A stretch of DNA of 64,000 bases. It comes from Novosphingobium decolorationis (GTDB taxonomy: Bacteria > Pseudomonadota > Alphaproteobacteria > Sphingomonadales > Sphingomonadaceae). Position numbers and translations under genes: made by a program. Under the pieces are notes generated by a model. That model was not told the origin of the DNA, ran no database searches, and saw only the letters and a list, made by a program, of their open reading frames with translations. Below, in pieces: positions 35,220-42,268 of the stretch; position 1 is the first letter of the stretch, and every line of letters begins with the position of its first letter. The DNA is taken from the NCBI RefSeq assembly GCF_018417475.1, contig NZ_CP054856.1, positions 1,581,001 through 1,645,000 of the forward strand, read 5' to 3'.

Positions 35220-35576
35220 ATGAGCTTTGGCCTCACCTTCCTCCTGCGCATGCGCATTTGGGCGCTTCTGCTGCTGGCCGCGATTGGCCTCCAGGCGGCA
35301 GAGCCCATCCGTGCCCCGCTCGAACGCGCCCCGGGCTCGGCCTGGAGTTCGGCGACAAGCGACCTTGCGCTCTCGCCCTCGCGGCGCGGTGAGGACGGCG
35401 CGCAGGACACCGCTCCCCAGCCTCCCCAGCCGCTTCCCGAGCGCAGCACCGCAGGCTTGAGCCCGAATGCGCCTGCCGTGCTCGCGGCGCTTTCGCTGGC
35501 CCCGCGCGCGCAGGCTCCGCCGCCCCAGCGCCATCCCGCACGCCCCCCGAACAGCACCGCCCCGCCCCGCGCCTGA
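35220..35576 (+). CDS. Gene X1: exported Pro/Ala-rich hypothetical protein
   Basis: A 118-residue protein starting MSFGLTFLLRMRIWALLLL: a positively charged N-terminus and one hydrophobic segment that is a signal peptide (cleavage near GLQAAEP) or anchor. The rest is low-complexity, rich in Pro, Ala, Ser and Arg, with no recognisable domain. The larger open frame beginning at 34770 runs through the repeat element and is rejected. Y1 starts 64 nt after the stop. Short secreted Pro-rich proteins with this N-terminus are, as far as I recall, common in sphingomonads but uncharacterised. Confidence 0.65.
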   Translation: MSFGLTFLLRMRIWALLLLAAIGLQAAEPIRAPLERAPGSAWSSATSDLALSPSRRGEDGAQDTAPQPPQPLPERSTAGLSPNAPAVLAALSLAPRAQAPPPQRHPARPPNSTAPPRA

Positions 35577-35640
35577 ACCGACCCCGGCCGGGTGCGCCCT
35601 TGGCGCGCCCTCCCCCCCGCTTCGTTTCAGGACACTCTGC

Positions 35641-35946
35641 ATGCTGCCCATCGAGAACGCAGGCGTCGTTGCCGCCGAAGAGCGCGCCCACGTCGCCTAT
35701 CTGCTGACACGCTATCCCCACGAACTCACGCTGCGCGAGACCGAGGACCTCACCAACTGGTTCGACCGCGTCGCCACCCCGGCCGACGTCCTCGCGCTGG
35801 CGCAGGACCCGACCATCGCCCCCCACTACCGCGCGTTCCGCGCCGCCCATTACGGAGTTTCCGGACCGAGAAGAATTGGCCGGCTGCTTGTCGTGCTTGG
35901 GACGGTCGCAGCCGTCGCGGGCGCGCTATCCCTCATGGCGCCCTGA
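35641..35946 (+). CDS. Gene Y1: small C-tail-anchored hypothetical protein
   Basis: A 101-residue protein from ATG 35641 (CAGGA 8 nt upstream). Residues 1-75 are soluble and mostly helical (AAEERAHVAYLLTRYPHELTLRETEDLTNWFDRV; DVLALAQDPTIAPHYRAFRAAHYG); residues 80-98 form a single membrane helix (RIGRLLVVLGTVAAVAGAL) at the C-terminal end. The pattern suggests a cytoplasmic helical domain tethered to the inner membrane. I recognise no family. It is encoded identically in all three units. Confidence 0.75.
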   Translation: MLPIENAGVVAAEERAHVAYLLTRYPHELTLRETEDLTNWFDRVATPADVLALAQDPTIAPHYRAFRAAHYGVSGPRRIGRLLVVLGTVAAVAGALSLMAP

Positions 35947-35951
35947 CGGCG

Positions 35952-36000
35952 GAAGCCGGGGCGCGTTTCCCCCCAAGCATCCCGCGCGCGCCCCGGCTTC
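35952..36000 (+). terminator. Terminator-like stem-loop after Y1
   Basis: GAAGCCGGGGCGCG (35952-35965) pairs over 14 bp with 35987-36000. No strong T-run follows. It recurs at 36921-36969 and 37885-37933. Confidence 0.6.
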
Positions 36001-36187
36001 CAAACTTTCCGATGGAGATCATTTCCGAGGGCCATCGCCCTCGGGCTCCCCGAACTGTCGACCTCGGGGCTCTCGCGCCACGCTGGCTGAGAACGGTGAG
36101 GTCGCCCATGCGCCCCGCCAGCCGAGACCCCACGCCTCACCGCAAGCGCGTTGCGTGATAATGTATCCTCGTATACACGGCGAGGCG

Positions 36188-36544
36188 ATGAGCTTTGGCC
36201 TCACCTTCCTCCTGCGCATGCGCATTTGGGCGCTTCTGCTGCTGGCCGCGATTGGCCTCCAGGCGGCAGAGCCCATCCGTGCCCCGCTCGAACGCGCCCC
36301 GGGCTCGGCCTGGAGTTCGGCGACAAGCGACCTTGCGCTCTCGCCCTCGCGGCGCGGTGAGGACGGCGCGCAGGACACCGCTCCCCAGCCTCCCCAGCCG
36401 CTTCCCGAGCGCAGCACCGCAGGCTTGAGCCCGAATGCGCCTGCCGTGCTCGCGGCGCTTTCGCTGGCCCCGCGCGCGCAGGCTCCGCCGCCCCAGCGCC
36501 ATCCCGCACGCCCCCCGAACAGCACCGCCCCGCCCCGCGCCTGA
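36188..36544 (+). CDS. Gene X2: copy of X1
   Basis: Encodes the same 118 residues as X1, including the N-terminal hydrophobic segment and the Pro/Ala-rich body. It has its own palindrome and -10 box. Spacing to Y2 is one base longer than in unit 1. Confidence 0.65.
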   Translation: MSFGLTFLLRMRIWALLLLAAIGLQAAEPIRAPLERAPGSAWSSATSDLALSPSRRGEDGAQDTAPQPPQPLPERSTAGLSPNAPAVLAALSLAPRAQAPPPQRHPARPPNSTAPPRA

Positions 36545-36609
36545 ACCGACCCCGGCCGGGTGCGCCCTTTGGCGCGCCCTCCCCCCCGCTTCGTTTCAGG
36601 ACACTCTGC

Positions 36610-36915
36610 ATGCTGCCCATCGAGAACGCAGGCGTCGTTGCCGCCGAAGAGCGCGCCCACGTCGCCTATCTGCTGACACGCTATCCCCACGAACTCACGC
36701 TGCGCGAGACCGAGGACCTCACCAACTGGTTCGACCGCGTCGCCACCCCGGCCGACGTCCTCGCGCTGGCGCAGGACCCGACCATCGCCCCCCACTACCG
36801 CGCGTTCCGCGCCGCCCATTACGGAGTTTCCGGACCGAGAAGAATTGGCCGGCTGCTTGTCGTGCTTGGGACGGTCGCAGCCGTCGCGGGCGCGCTATCC
36901 CTCATGGCGCCCTGA
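36610..36915 (+). CDS. Gene Y2: copy of Y1
   Basis: Encodes the same 101 residues as Y1, with the same ribosome-binding site (CAGGA) and C-terminal membrane helix. The terminator-like stem at 36921-36969 follows. Confidence 0.75.
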   Translation: MLPIENAGVVAAEERAHVAYLLTRYPHELTLRETEDLTNWFDRVATPADVLALAQDPTIAPHYRAFRAAHYGVSGPRRIGRLLVVLGTVAAVAGALSLMAP

Positions 36916-36920
36916 CGGCG

Positions 36921-36969
36921 GAAGCCGGGGCGCGTTTCCCCCCAAGCATCCCGCGCGCGCCCCGGCTTC
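36921..36969 (+). terminator. Terminator-like stem-loop after Y2
   Basis: The same 14-bp GAAGCCGGGGCGCG stem as after Y1. Confidence 0.6.
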
Positions 36970-37156
36970 CAAACTTTCCGATGGAGATCATTTCCGAGGG
37001 CCATCGCCCTCGGGCTCCCCGAACTGTCGACCTCAAGGCTCTTGCGCCACGCTGGCTGAGAACGGTGAGGTCGCCCATGCGCCCCGCCAGCCGAGACCCC
37101 ACGCCTCACCGCAAGCGCGTTGCGTGATAATGTATCCTCGTATACACGGCGAGGCG

Positions 37157-37879
37157 ATGAGCTTTGGCCTCACCTTCCTCCTGCGCATGCGCATTTGGGC
37201 GCTTCTGCTGCTGGCCGCGATTGGCCTCCAGGCGGCAGAGCCCATCCGTGCCCCGCTCGAACGCGCCCCGGGCTCGGCCTGGAGTTCGGCGACAAGCGAC
37301 CTTGCGCTCTCGCCCTCGCGGCGCGGTGAGGACGGCGCGCAGGACACCGCCCCAGCCTCCCAGCCGCTTCCCGAGCGCAGCACCGCAGGCTTGAGCCCGA
37401 ATGCGCCTGCCGTGCTCGCGGCGCTTGCTGGCCCCGCGCGCGCAGGCTCCGCCGCCCCAGCGCCATCCCGCACGCCCCCCGAACAGCACCGCCCCGCCCC
37501 GCGCCTGAACCGACCCCGGCCGGGTGCGCCCTTTGGCGCGCCCTCCCCCCCGCTTCGTTTCAGGACACTCTGCATGCTGCCCATCGAGAACGCAGGCGTC
37601 GTTGCCGCCGAAGAGCGCGCCCACGTCGCCTATCTGCTGACACGCTATCCCCACGAACTCACGCTGCGCGAGACCGAGGACCTCACCAACTGGTTCGACC
37701 GCGTCGCCACCCCGGCCGACGTCCTCGCGCTGGCGCAGGACCCGACCATCGCCCCCCACTACCGCGCGTTCCGCGCCGCCCATTACGGAGTTTCCGGACC
37801 GAGAAGAATTGGCCGGCTGCTTGTCGTGCTTGGGACGGTCGCAGCCGTCGCGGGCGCGCTATCCCTCATGGCGCCCTGA
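37157..37879 (+). CDS. Gene X3-Y3: in-frame fusion of X and Y
   Basis: In unit 3 a net loss of three bases (ACCGCTCCCC region) costs one residue, and loss of two bases (GCTTTCGC to GCTTGC) shifts the frame near X residue 90. The shifted frame has no stop and runs on through the X-Y gap into Y, giving a 240-residue open frame: signal-like helix, Pro-rich linker, full Y sequence from about residue 140 with its C-terminal membrane helix. The Y start and its CAGGA site (37574) are kept, so Y3 can still be made alone. The X C-terminus of units 1 and 2 is lost here. Whether the fusion is made is unknown. Confidence 0.6.
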   Translation: MSFGLTFLLRMRIWALLLLAAIGLQAAEPIRAPLERAPGSAWSSATSDLALSPSRRGEDGAQDTAPASQPLPERSTAGLSPNAPAVLAALAGPARAGSAAPAPSRTPPEQHRPAPRLNRPRPGAPFGAPSPPLRFRTLCMLPIENAGVVAAEERAHVAYLLTRYPHELTLRETEDLTNWFDRVATPADVLALAQDPTIAPHYRAFRAAHYGVSGPRRIGRLLVVLGTVAAVAGALSLMAP

Positions 37880-37884
37880 CGGCG

Positions 37885-37933
37885 GAAGCCGGGGCGCGTT
37901 TCCCCCCAAGCATCCCGCGCGCGCCCCGGCTTC
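37885..37933 (+). terminator. Terminator-like stem-loop after Y3
   Basis: The same 14-bp GAAGCCGGGGCGCG stem as after Y1 and Y2. Confidence 0.6.
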
Positions 37934-37957
37934 CAAACTTTCCGATGGAGATCATTT

Positions 37958-38071
37958 CCGAGGGCCATCGCCCTCGGGCTCCCCGAACTGTCGACCTCAA
38001 GGCTCTTGCGCCACGCGGGTTGAGAGAGGTGAGGTCGCCCGTTTTGGGGTCAAGGGGCGATGGCCCCTTGA
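37958..38071 (+). repeat. Dispersed intergenic repeat, complete copy closing the array
   Basis: Has both terminal hairpins (CCGAGGGCCATCGCCCTCGG and CAAGGGGCGATGGCCCCTTG) and inner arms. It lies between the Y3 stop and the convergent ribA stop. Its first 70 bases are what the array units share, so it is the likely partner in the duplications. Confidence 0.9.
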
Positions 38072-38092
38072 AAAAACCCTTCCCTCTTCGGC

Positions 38093-39193
38093 TTAGAGAA
38101 TGTGTCCGGTCCGATCCCGCTTGGTATCGAGATAACGCGCGTTGTGCGGGTTCGCTGGCAGCTTGTGCGCCACGCGCTCCACCACATCGACGCCCACGCC
38201 CTTGAGCGCTTCGACCTTGGAGGGGTTGTTCGTCATCAGCCGGATCGCGCCGACCTTGAGCAGGTCCAGCATCCGCGCCGCGACGGGAAAGTCGCGCGCT
38301 TCGGTGGGAAGGCCCAGGCGATTGTTGGCATCGACCGTGTCGAGCCCCTGGTCCTGCAGGCGATAGGCGCGCAGCTTGTTGATGAGCCCGATCCCGCGCC
38401 CTTCCTGGCGCATGTAGAGAAGGACGCCCCAGCCCCCTTCCTCCGCCTCGGCCGCCATCGCGCTGAGGGCCGCCTGGAGCTGCGGCCCGCAGTCGCACTT
38501 GAGCGAGCCCAGGATGTCGCCTGTCAGGCATTCCGAATGGAGCCGCACCAACGGCACGCGCGCCTTGGACGGCGTGCCGATCACCAGCGCGACGTGCTCG
38601 CGCATGTCATCGGCCGAGCGGAAGGCCACGATCTCGCTGTTCTCGCAGACTTCGACCGGCAGGCGCGCGCGCGAGGCAATGCCCAGGCGCGCGGTGTCCT
38701 TCCAGGCGTCGAGGTCGGCGACGGCGAGCGTCTGCGCGGCCCCGGCCTCGATATCCGGCGCAACGAGGAAGGCCGGCAGGATGCCGGCAAGGCGCGCCAG
38801 CTCCATCGCCACGCGCGCAGCTGCGCCATCGCCAAAGCCTTCGGCCAGCGGCAGCGCCGCGAAAGGACCCTTCATCGGGTAGTCGAGATCGAGCGCGGGA
38901 TCGGCGATTGCCCGCGCGGTCTCCAGCGTGAAGGGCTCCGCCGCGCGGATCAGCACCGGGGCCTCGGGCACCGCCGCCTCGCGCTGGTTCGCAAGTTTCA
39001 GCGTCACCGCGCGGGCCGAGGAGATCAGCATGCGCGGCGCGGCCGTACCCGGCGCAAAGCCGGTCTCGGCGGGCAGGAGGATCTCGCCCTCCCCCACCTG
39101 CGGCCCCACGCGGATCGGCCAGCCATGGCGCAGCGCGTCGATGGCCAGCGCCACCCGGCGCGCCGGGAGGGAAAAGGCCGGCGCCGTGCTCAG
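38093..39193 (-). CDS. ribA: GTP cyclohydrolase II
   Basis: A roughly 366-residue enzyme for the first step of riboflavin synthesis. The C-terminal half has the zinc site HSECLTGDILGSLKCDCG, then RQEGRGIGLINKLRAYRLQ and DTVDANNRLG. The N-terminal 170 residues (RVALAIDALRHGWPIRVG onwards) are the degenerate extension seen in alphaproteobacterial RibA. There is no ATG near the start. The best-placed codon is CTG 39193, in a CTGA overlap with the xthA stop and 8 nt after GGAG. GTG 39241 (inside xthA) and GTG 39154 are alternatives. Confidence 0.85.
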   Translation of the reverse strand: MSTAPAFSLPARRVALAIDALRHGWPIRVGPQVGEGEILLPAETGFAPGTAAPRMLISSARAVTLKLANQREAAVPEAPVLIRAAEPFTLETARAIADPALDLDYPMKGPFAALPLAEGFGDGAAARVAMELARLAGILPAFLVAPDIEAGAAQTLAVADLDAWKDTARLGIASRARLPVEVCENSEIVAFRSADDMREHVALVIGTPSKARVPLVRLHSECLTGDILGSLKCDCGPQLQAALSAMAAEAEEGGWGVLLYMRQEGRGIGLINKLRAYRLQDQGLDTVDANNRLGLPTEARDFPVAARMLDLLKVGAIRLMTNNPSKVEALKGVGVDVVERVAHKLPANPHNARYLDTKRDRTGHIL

Positions 39194-39978
39194 AGCGCGA
39201 ACTCCGTGATCAGCGGCACGTGGTCGCTGGGCTTCTCCCACTTGCGGGTTTCCTCGATGATGTGGTGCGCGCGCGCCTTCGCGGCGAGGTCGGGCGAGGC
39301 CCACATGTGGTCGAGACGGCGGCCCTGGTCCTTCTGGCGCCAGTAGCTGCGGTAGGACCACCAGGAGTAGTTGCGCTCGGGCGCGGGGATGAACTGACGG
39401 CCCAGATCCACCCAGCCGTGCGCATCGCGGAACTTGCCCAGCGTCTCGACCTCGATCGGCGTATGGCTGACGACCTTCAGGAGCGCCTTGTGGTCGTAGA
39501 CGTCGCTTTCGAGCGGGGCGATGTTGAAGTCCCCCACAATCAGCGTGGGGCGATCAATCTTCGCCGCCCACTCGGTCATGCGCGCGAGGAAGTCGAGCTT
39601 CTGGCCGAACTTGGGATTGACCTCGCGGTCGGCGACATCGCCGCCCGCCGGGATGTAGACGTTCTCGACGATGAGGCCCTTGCCCTCACCCTGCAGCTCG
39701 ACGCCGACGTGGCGAGCCTCGCCGTTGTCCTGCCAATCGTAGCGGCTGCACTCCACGAAGGGGACCTTCGAGACGGTGGCGACGCCGTGATAGCCCTTCT
39801 GGCCGCAGATCGCGCGGTGGGTATAGCCCAGGCGCTCGAACATCTCGTGCGGGAAGAGATGCTCGGCGACCTTGATCTCCTGAAGGCACAGGACATCGGG
39901 CGCCTGCTCGGTCAGGAAGCGCTCGACCTGGTCGATGCGCAGACGGACGGAGTTGATATTCCACGTGGCAATTTTCAT
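39190..39978 (-). CDS. xthA: Exodeoxyribonuclease III
   Basis: A 262-residue AP endonuclease/3'-5' exonuclease for base-excision repair. Active-site motifs in order: MKIATWNINSVRLR, CLQEIKV, GYHGVAT, YIPAGG, VGDFNIAP, RLDHMWAS and SDHVPLI. ATG 39978 gives the canonical N-terminus; the extension to 40074 is rejected. Its stop overlaps the apparent ribA start by four bases, so the two are coupled. Confidence 0.93.
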   Translation of the reverse strand: MKIATWNINSVRLRIDQVERFLTEQAPDVLCLQEIKVAEHLFPHEMFERLGYTHRAICGQKGYHGVATVSKVPFVECSRYDWQDNGEARHVGVELQGEGKGLIVENVYIPAGGDVADREVNPKFGQKLDFLARMTEWAAKIDRPTLIVGDFNIAPLESDVYDHKALLKVVSHTPIEVETLGKFRDAHGWVDLGRQFIPAPERNYSWWSYRSYWRQKDQGRRLDHMWASPDLAAKARAHHIIEETRKWEKPSDHVPLITEFAL

Positions 39979-40075
39979 GGGAGCCGCTTTAGGCAGCGCG
40001 TCGCCGAAAGGCCAGAGGGCGCGCTTCCCCTTTTCGCATGTGGCCGGAGGCCGGAGCGCATCTCCGCCGGGCAAA

Positions 40076-40195
40076 CAAAAACCCTCGAGCCGGGGGCAAG
40101 GGCTCGAGGGTCCTGTCAGCGTTCGTCACGCTTGCCGGTCGGTCTCTTGAGAGGCATGGGCAACAGGGGGGAAACCCGCCTCGGACCGTTCCGAC
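40076..40195 (-). ncRNA. Candidate small RNA (about 120 nt)
   Basis: A compact minus-strand unit: promoter TTAACA-N16-TACATA (40202-40229), about 115 nt of sequence, then a perfect terminator (ACCCTCGAGCC 40081-40091 with 40101-40111, followed by TTTTTGTTT). No gene ends there otherwise. The only open frame is 13 codons (MPLKRPTGKRDER), stopping just before the terminator, so it may be a small RNA or an mRNA for a tiny basic peptide. I cannot match it to a known family. Confidence 0.5.
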
Positions 40196-40201
40196 ACCCC
40201 C

Positions 40202-40229
40202 TATGTAGGACGATTTGGCTGTCTGTTAA
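40202..40229 (-). promoter_or_regulatory. Promoter of the candidate small RNA
   Basis: On the minus strand TTAACA (40229-40224), 16 nt, TACATA (40207-40202), a near-consensus sigma-70 arrangement. Confidence 0.5.
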
Positions 40230-40351
40230 GTGAACAGATCGCGCGAAAATGTCGCCGTTTGTCGCAAGAATGTGCACACCCGCGACCAGATGCCGAATCC
40301 CGTCGACGAACCGCGCACGCAAGCCCCTCCGCGCGATTCCCAGCCACACAC

Positions 40352-40383
40352 GAAAAAGGGCCCGGAAACGGTCCGGACCCTCT
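40352..40383 (-). terminator. Terminator of the LolA-like gene
   Basis: On the minus strand AGGGTCCGGACC pairs with the GGGCCCTTTTT side around 40356-40380 and ends in a T-run, about 70 nt past the LolA-like stop. Confidence 0.7.
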
Positions 40384-40450
40384 TTGGGAAATCCCCGGTG
40401 CGACTGTGCGACTGTGCGAATCGCGCGGTGCCCAGGGCGTGCAACGGCGT

Positions 40451-41128
40451 TCAGTGTGTCCTGCGGCGCGGGCGCGGGTCCTTCCAGCGGAACGCGTCCT
40501 CGCCCACCGCCACGCCGTAGCGCTGGTTGGAAAGCTGGATCGTGGTGCGCGTGTTCTGCGCATCGAGCGCGACCCAGTAGGCCAGTTCAAGACCGCCCGG
40601 CGCGGACGCCTTGCGGGTGAAGATCAGGGTGATGATCCCGTACTCGGGATGCTCGCTGTCGCGCACCTCGACCGAGATCACGTCCGGATTTCCGGTGTCG
40701 CGCACGGTGCCGTATTTGGCGACATCGCGGCTGGGATCGAGCAGCGCGCCGAGCGGGCTGTTCTTGATCGGCCAGCGCTGAACCTGGTTGACCTCGTAGT
40801 CGATCATGGTCAGCGCCTTGCCGTCGCCCACGATCAGCATCGGCACGCTCTTCTCGTACTCGAAGCGGATGCGGCCCGGACGCTTGAGCGTCAGCGTGCC
40901 CCTCACCTGCCCGCCGTTGCGGTCGCGCTGGATGAAGTCGGCCTTGAGCGTCGTGATCGCGCGCAGCGCCTTCACCGCCTGGTCAAGCTTGGCGGCATTG
41001 CTGCTGGCGGGCGCGGCCAGAACCGGAGCGGGCGAAAGCGTGGCACAAACGCCAAGCGCGGCCGCTCCCAAGGCAATGGGGGCCGCCGCGCCGGAAATCA
41101 TGCGGAAGGTCTTCGTCAGTGTCTTCAT
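40451..41128 (-). CDS. LolA-family lipoprotein carrier
   Basis: A 225-residue periplasmic protein with a long signal peptide (ALGVCATLSPAPVLAAPA) and the LolA fold pattern: KALRAITTLKADFIQRDRNGGQVRGTLTLKRPGRIRFEY, then VGDGKALTMIDYEVNQVQRWPI. It would carry lipoproteins across the periplasm to the outer membrane. AGGAG precedes ATG 41128. Upstream on the same strand lies rpmG, 43 nt away. Confidence 0.85.
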   Translation of the reverse strand: MKTLTKTFRMISGAAAPIALGAAALGVCATLSPAPVLAAPASSNAAKLDQAVKALRAITTLKADFIQRDRNGGQVRGTLTLKRPGRIRFEYEKSVPMLIVGDGKALTMIDYEVNQVQRWPIKNSPLGALLDPSRDVAKYGTVRDTGNPDVISVEVRDSEHPEYGIITLIFTRKASAPGGLELAYWVALDAQNTRTTIQLSNQRYGVAVGEDAFRWKDPRPRRRTH

Positions 41129-41171
41129 GGCAAGGGCTCCTGGGCCCAGCGCCTTGAACCGACGGTGAACC

Positions 41172-41339
41172 TTACTTGATCTTGGCTTCCTTGAACTCGA
41201 CGTGCTTGCGCACGACGGGATCGTACTTACGGAAGTTCATCTTCTCGGTCGTGTTCCGGGGGTTCTTCTTCGTGACGTAGAAAAATCCGGTGTCAGCGGT
41301 CGAGACCAGACGGATCTTGACGGTTGCGGGCTTCGCCAT
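41172..41339 (-). CDS. rpmG: 50S ribosomal protein L33
   Basis: A 55-residue protein reading [20 protein letters not shown], then [20 protein letters not shown] and [15 protein letters not shown], the L33 sequence of proteobacteria. It lacks the zinc-binding cysteines, so it is the zinc-free (C-minus) type. The start codon is ATG 41339. Confidence 0.96.
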   Translation of the reverse strand: MAKPATVKIRLVSTADTGFFYVTKKNPRNTTEKMNFRKYDPVVRKHVEFKEAKIK

Positions 41340-41483
41340 GGCGGTTTCCTGTAATCTCTCGTTTCAGCCGCCCTGGCAGGCCGGCATCTGCGTTGAAAAT
41401 GAAGCGGGTGGCTTTGCAGCGCCGCCCTTCAAGGTTGCGCCCCTTGCGTCATGGGTGCCCGAAAGTCAAGGCGGGCAGGCCAC

Positions 41484-42266
41484 TCAAGGCACTTCATAGG
41501 GCGGAATCGGCTCGATCAGCCTGAATTCTTCCACGGCGGGCGCCTTTTCGAGCGGCTCGATGACAATTTCGGGGGGATCGACTCGGGTGTCGGGAAGCCG
41601 GTCGAGCAGATTGCGAATCAGCGTAAGGCGCCCAAGCTTCTGGTCGTTGAAGTCGACCAGGGTCCAGGGGGCGTGGCGGCTGTGGGTCGCCTCCAGCATC
41701 GCGGCGCGCGCCTTGCTGTAGGCCTCGTACTTGGCGCGCGCGGCCAGATCGACGGGCGAGAGCTTCCAGCGCTTGAGCGGATCCTCCAGCCGTTCGCGCA
41801 GGCGCTCCTCCTGCTGCTCCTGGTCGCAGGTCAGCCAATACTTGAAGAGGAGGATGCCGTCATCGACCAGCATGCGTTCAAACGCGGGCGCCTGGGCGAG
41901 GAACTGCTCGACCTGCGCGCTGGTGGCATAGCCCATGACCTTCTCGACGCCCGCGCGGTTGTACCAGGAGCGGTCGAACAGGACGATCTCGCCGGTGCTC
42001 GGCAGGTGCTGGACGTAGCGCTGGAAATACCACTCGCCCTGCTCGCGCGCGCTGGGCGGTCCCAGCGCCACGGTGCGGCACTGGCGCGGATTGAGATAGG
42101 AGGAGACGGCGCGGATCGCCCCGCCCTTGCCCGCCGTATCGCGGCCCTCGAAGAGGACCACGATGCGCGCGCCGGTCGCCTTGGCCCAGCGGGCCATACC
42201 GACAAGTTCTTCCTGCAGCGGCGCGAGGGCGGCCTCGTAGTCCTTCTTCTTCAGCCGCCCCGCCAC
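41484..42266 (-). CDS. ppk2: Polyphosphate kinase 2
   Basis: A 260-residue PPK2-family enzyme that transfers phosphate between polyphosphate and nucleotides. Walker A is FEGRDTAGKGGAI near residue 39; Walker B/lid motifs are LFDRSWYNRAGVE and ILLFKYWLTCD; RWKLSPVDL and PWTLVDFNDQKLGRL complete the family set. The start is GTG 42266, two bases after the uppP stop, so they form an operon. Whether it acts on NDP or NMP cannot be decided by eye; it is a single-domain protein. Confidence 0.9.
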   Translation of the reverse strand: MAGRLKKKDYEAALAPLQEELVGMARWAKATGARIVVLFEGRDTAGKGGAIRAVSSYLNPRQCRTVALGPPSAREQGEWYFQRYVQHLPSTGEIVLFDRSWYNRAGVEKVMGYATSAQVEQFLAQAPAFERMLVDDGILLFKYWLTCDQEQQEERLRERLEDPLKRWKLSPVDLAARAKYEAYSKARAAMLEATHSRHAPWTLVDFNDQKLGRLTLIRNLLDRLPDTRVDPPEIVIEPLEKAPAVEEFRLIEPIPPYEVP

Positions 42267-42268
42267 GC

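Larger units (their letters stand above)
35057..36024 (+). repeat. Tandem array unit 1 (968 bp)
   Basis: The first of three tandem units. It contains a truncated dispersed repeat (35057-35139, left hairpin and inner arms only), an operator-like palindrome, genes X1 and Y1, and a terminator. It differs from unit 2 by one base that I can see: TTGG instead of TTTGG in the X-Y gap. Confidence 0.95.
36025..36993 (+). repeat. Tandem array unit 2 (969 bp)
   Basis: Second unit, virtually identical to unit 1. Its repeat element (36025-36107) carries CGGGGCTCTCGCG like unit 1, so the crossover that made this junction lay before that point, in the first 40 bases of the element. Confidence 0.95.
36994..37957 (+). 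repeat. Tandem array unit 3 (964 bp), diverged
   Basis: Third unit. Its repeat element (36994-37076) is a chimera: CAAGGCTCTTGCG as in the closing copy at 37958, then TGGCTGAGAACGG as in units 1 and 2. Inside X it has lost 3 and 2 bases relative to unit 2. Confidence 0.95.

Noticed and set aside
35057..37957. Tandem triplication as a pure assembly artefact
   Set aside because: The units are not identical: unit 3 has base changes and indels, and the repeat elements are chimeric. Copy number still needs long reads, and some differences are in short homopolymers.
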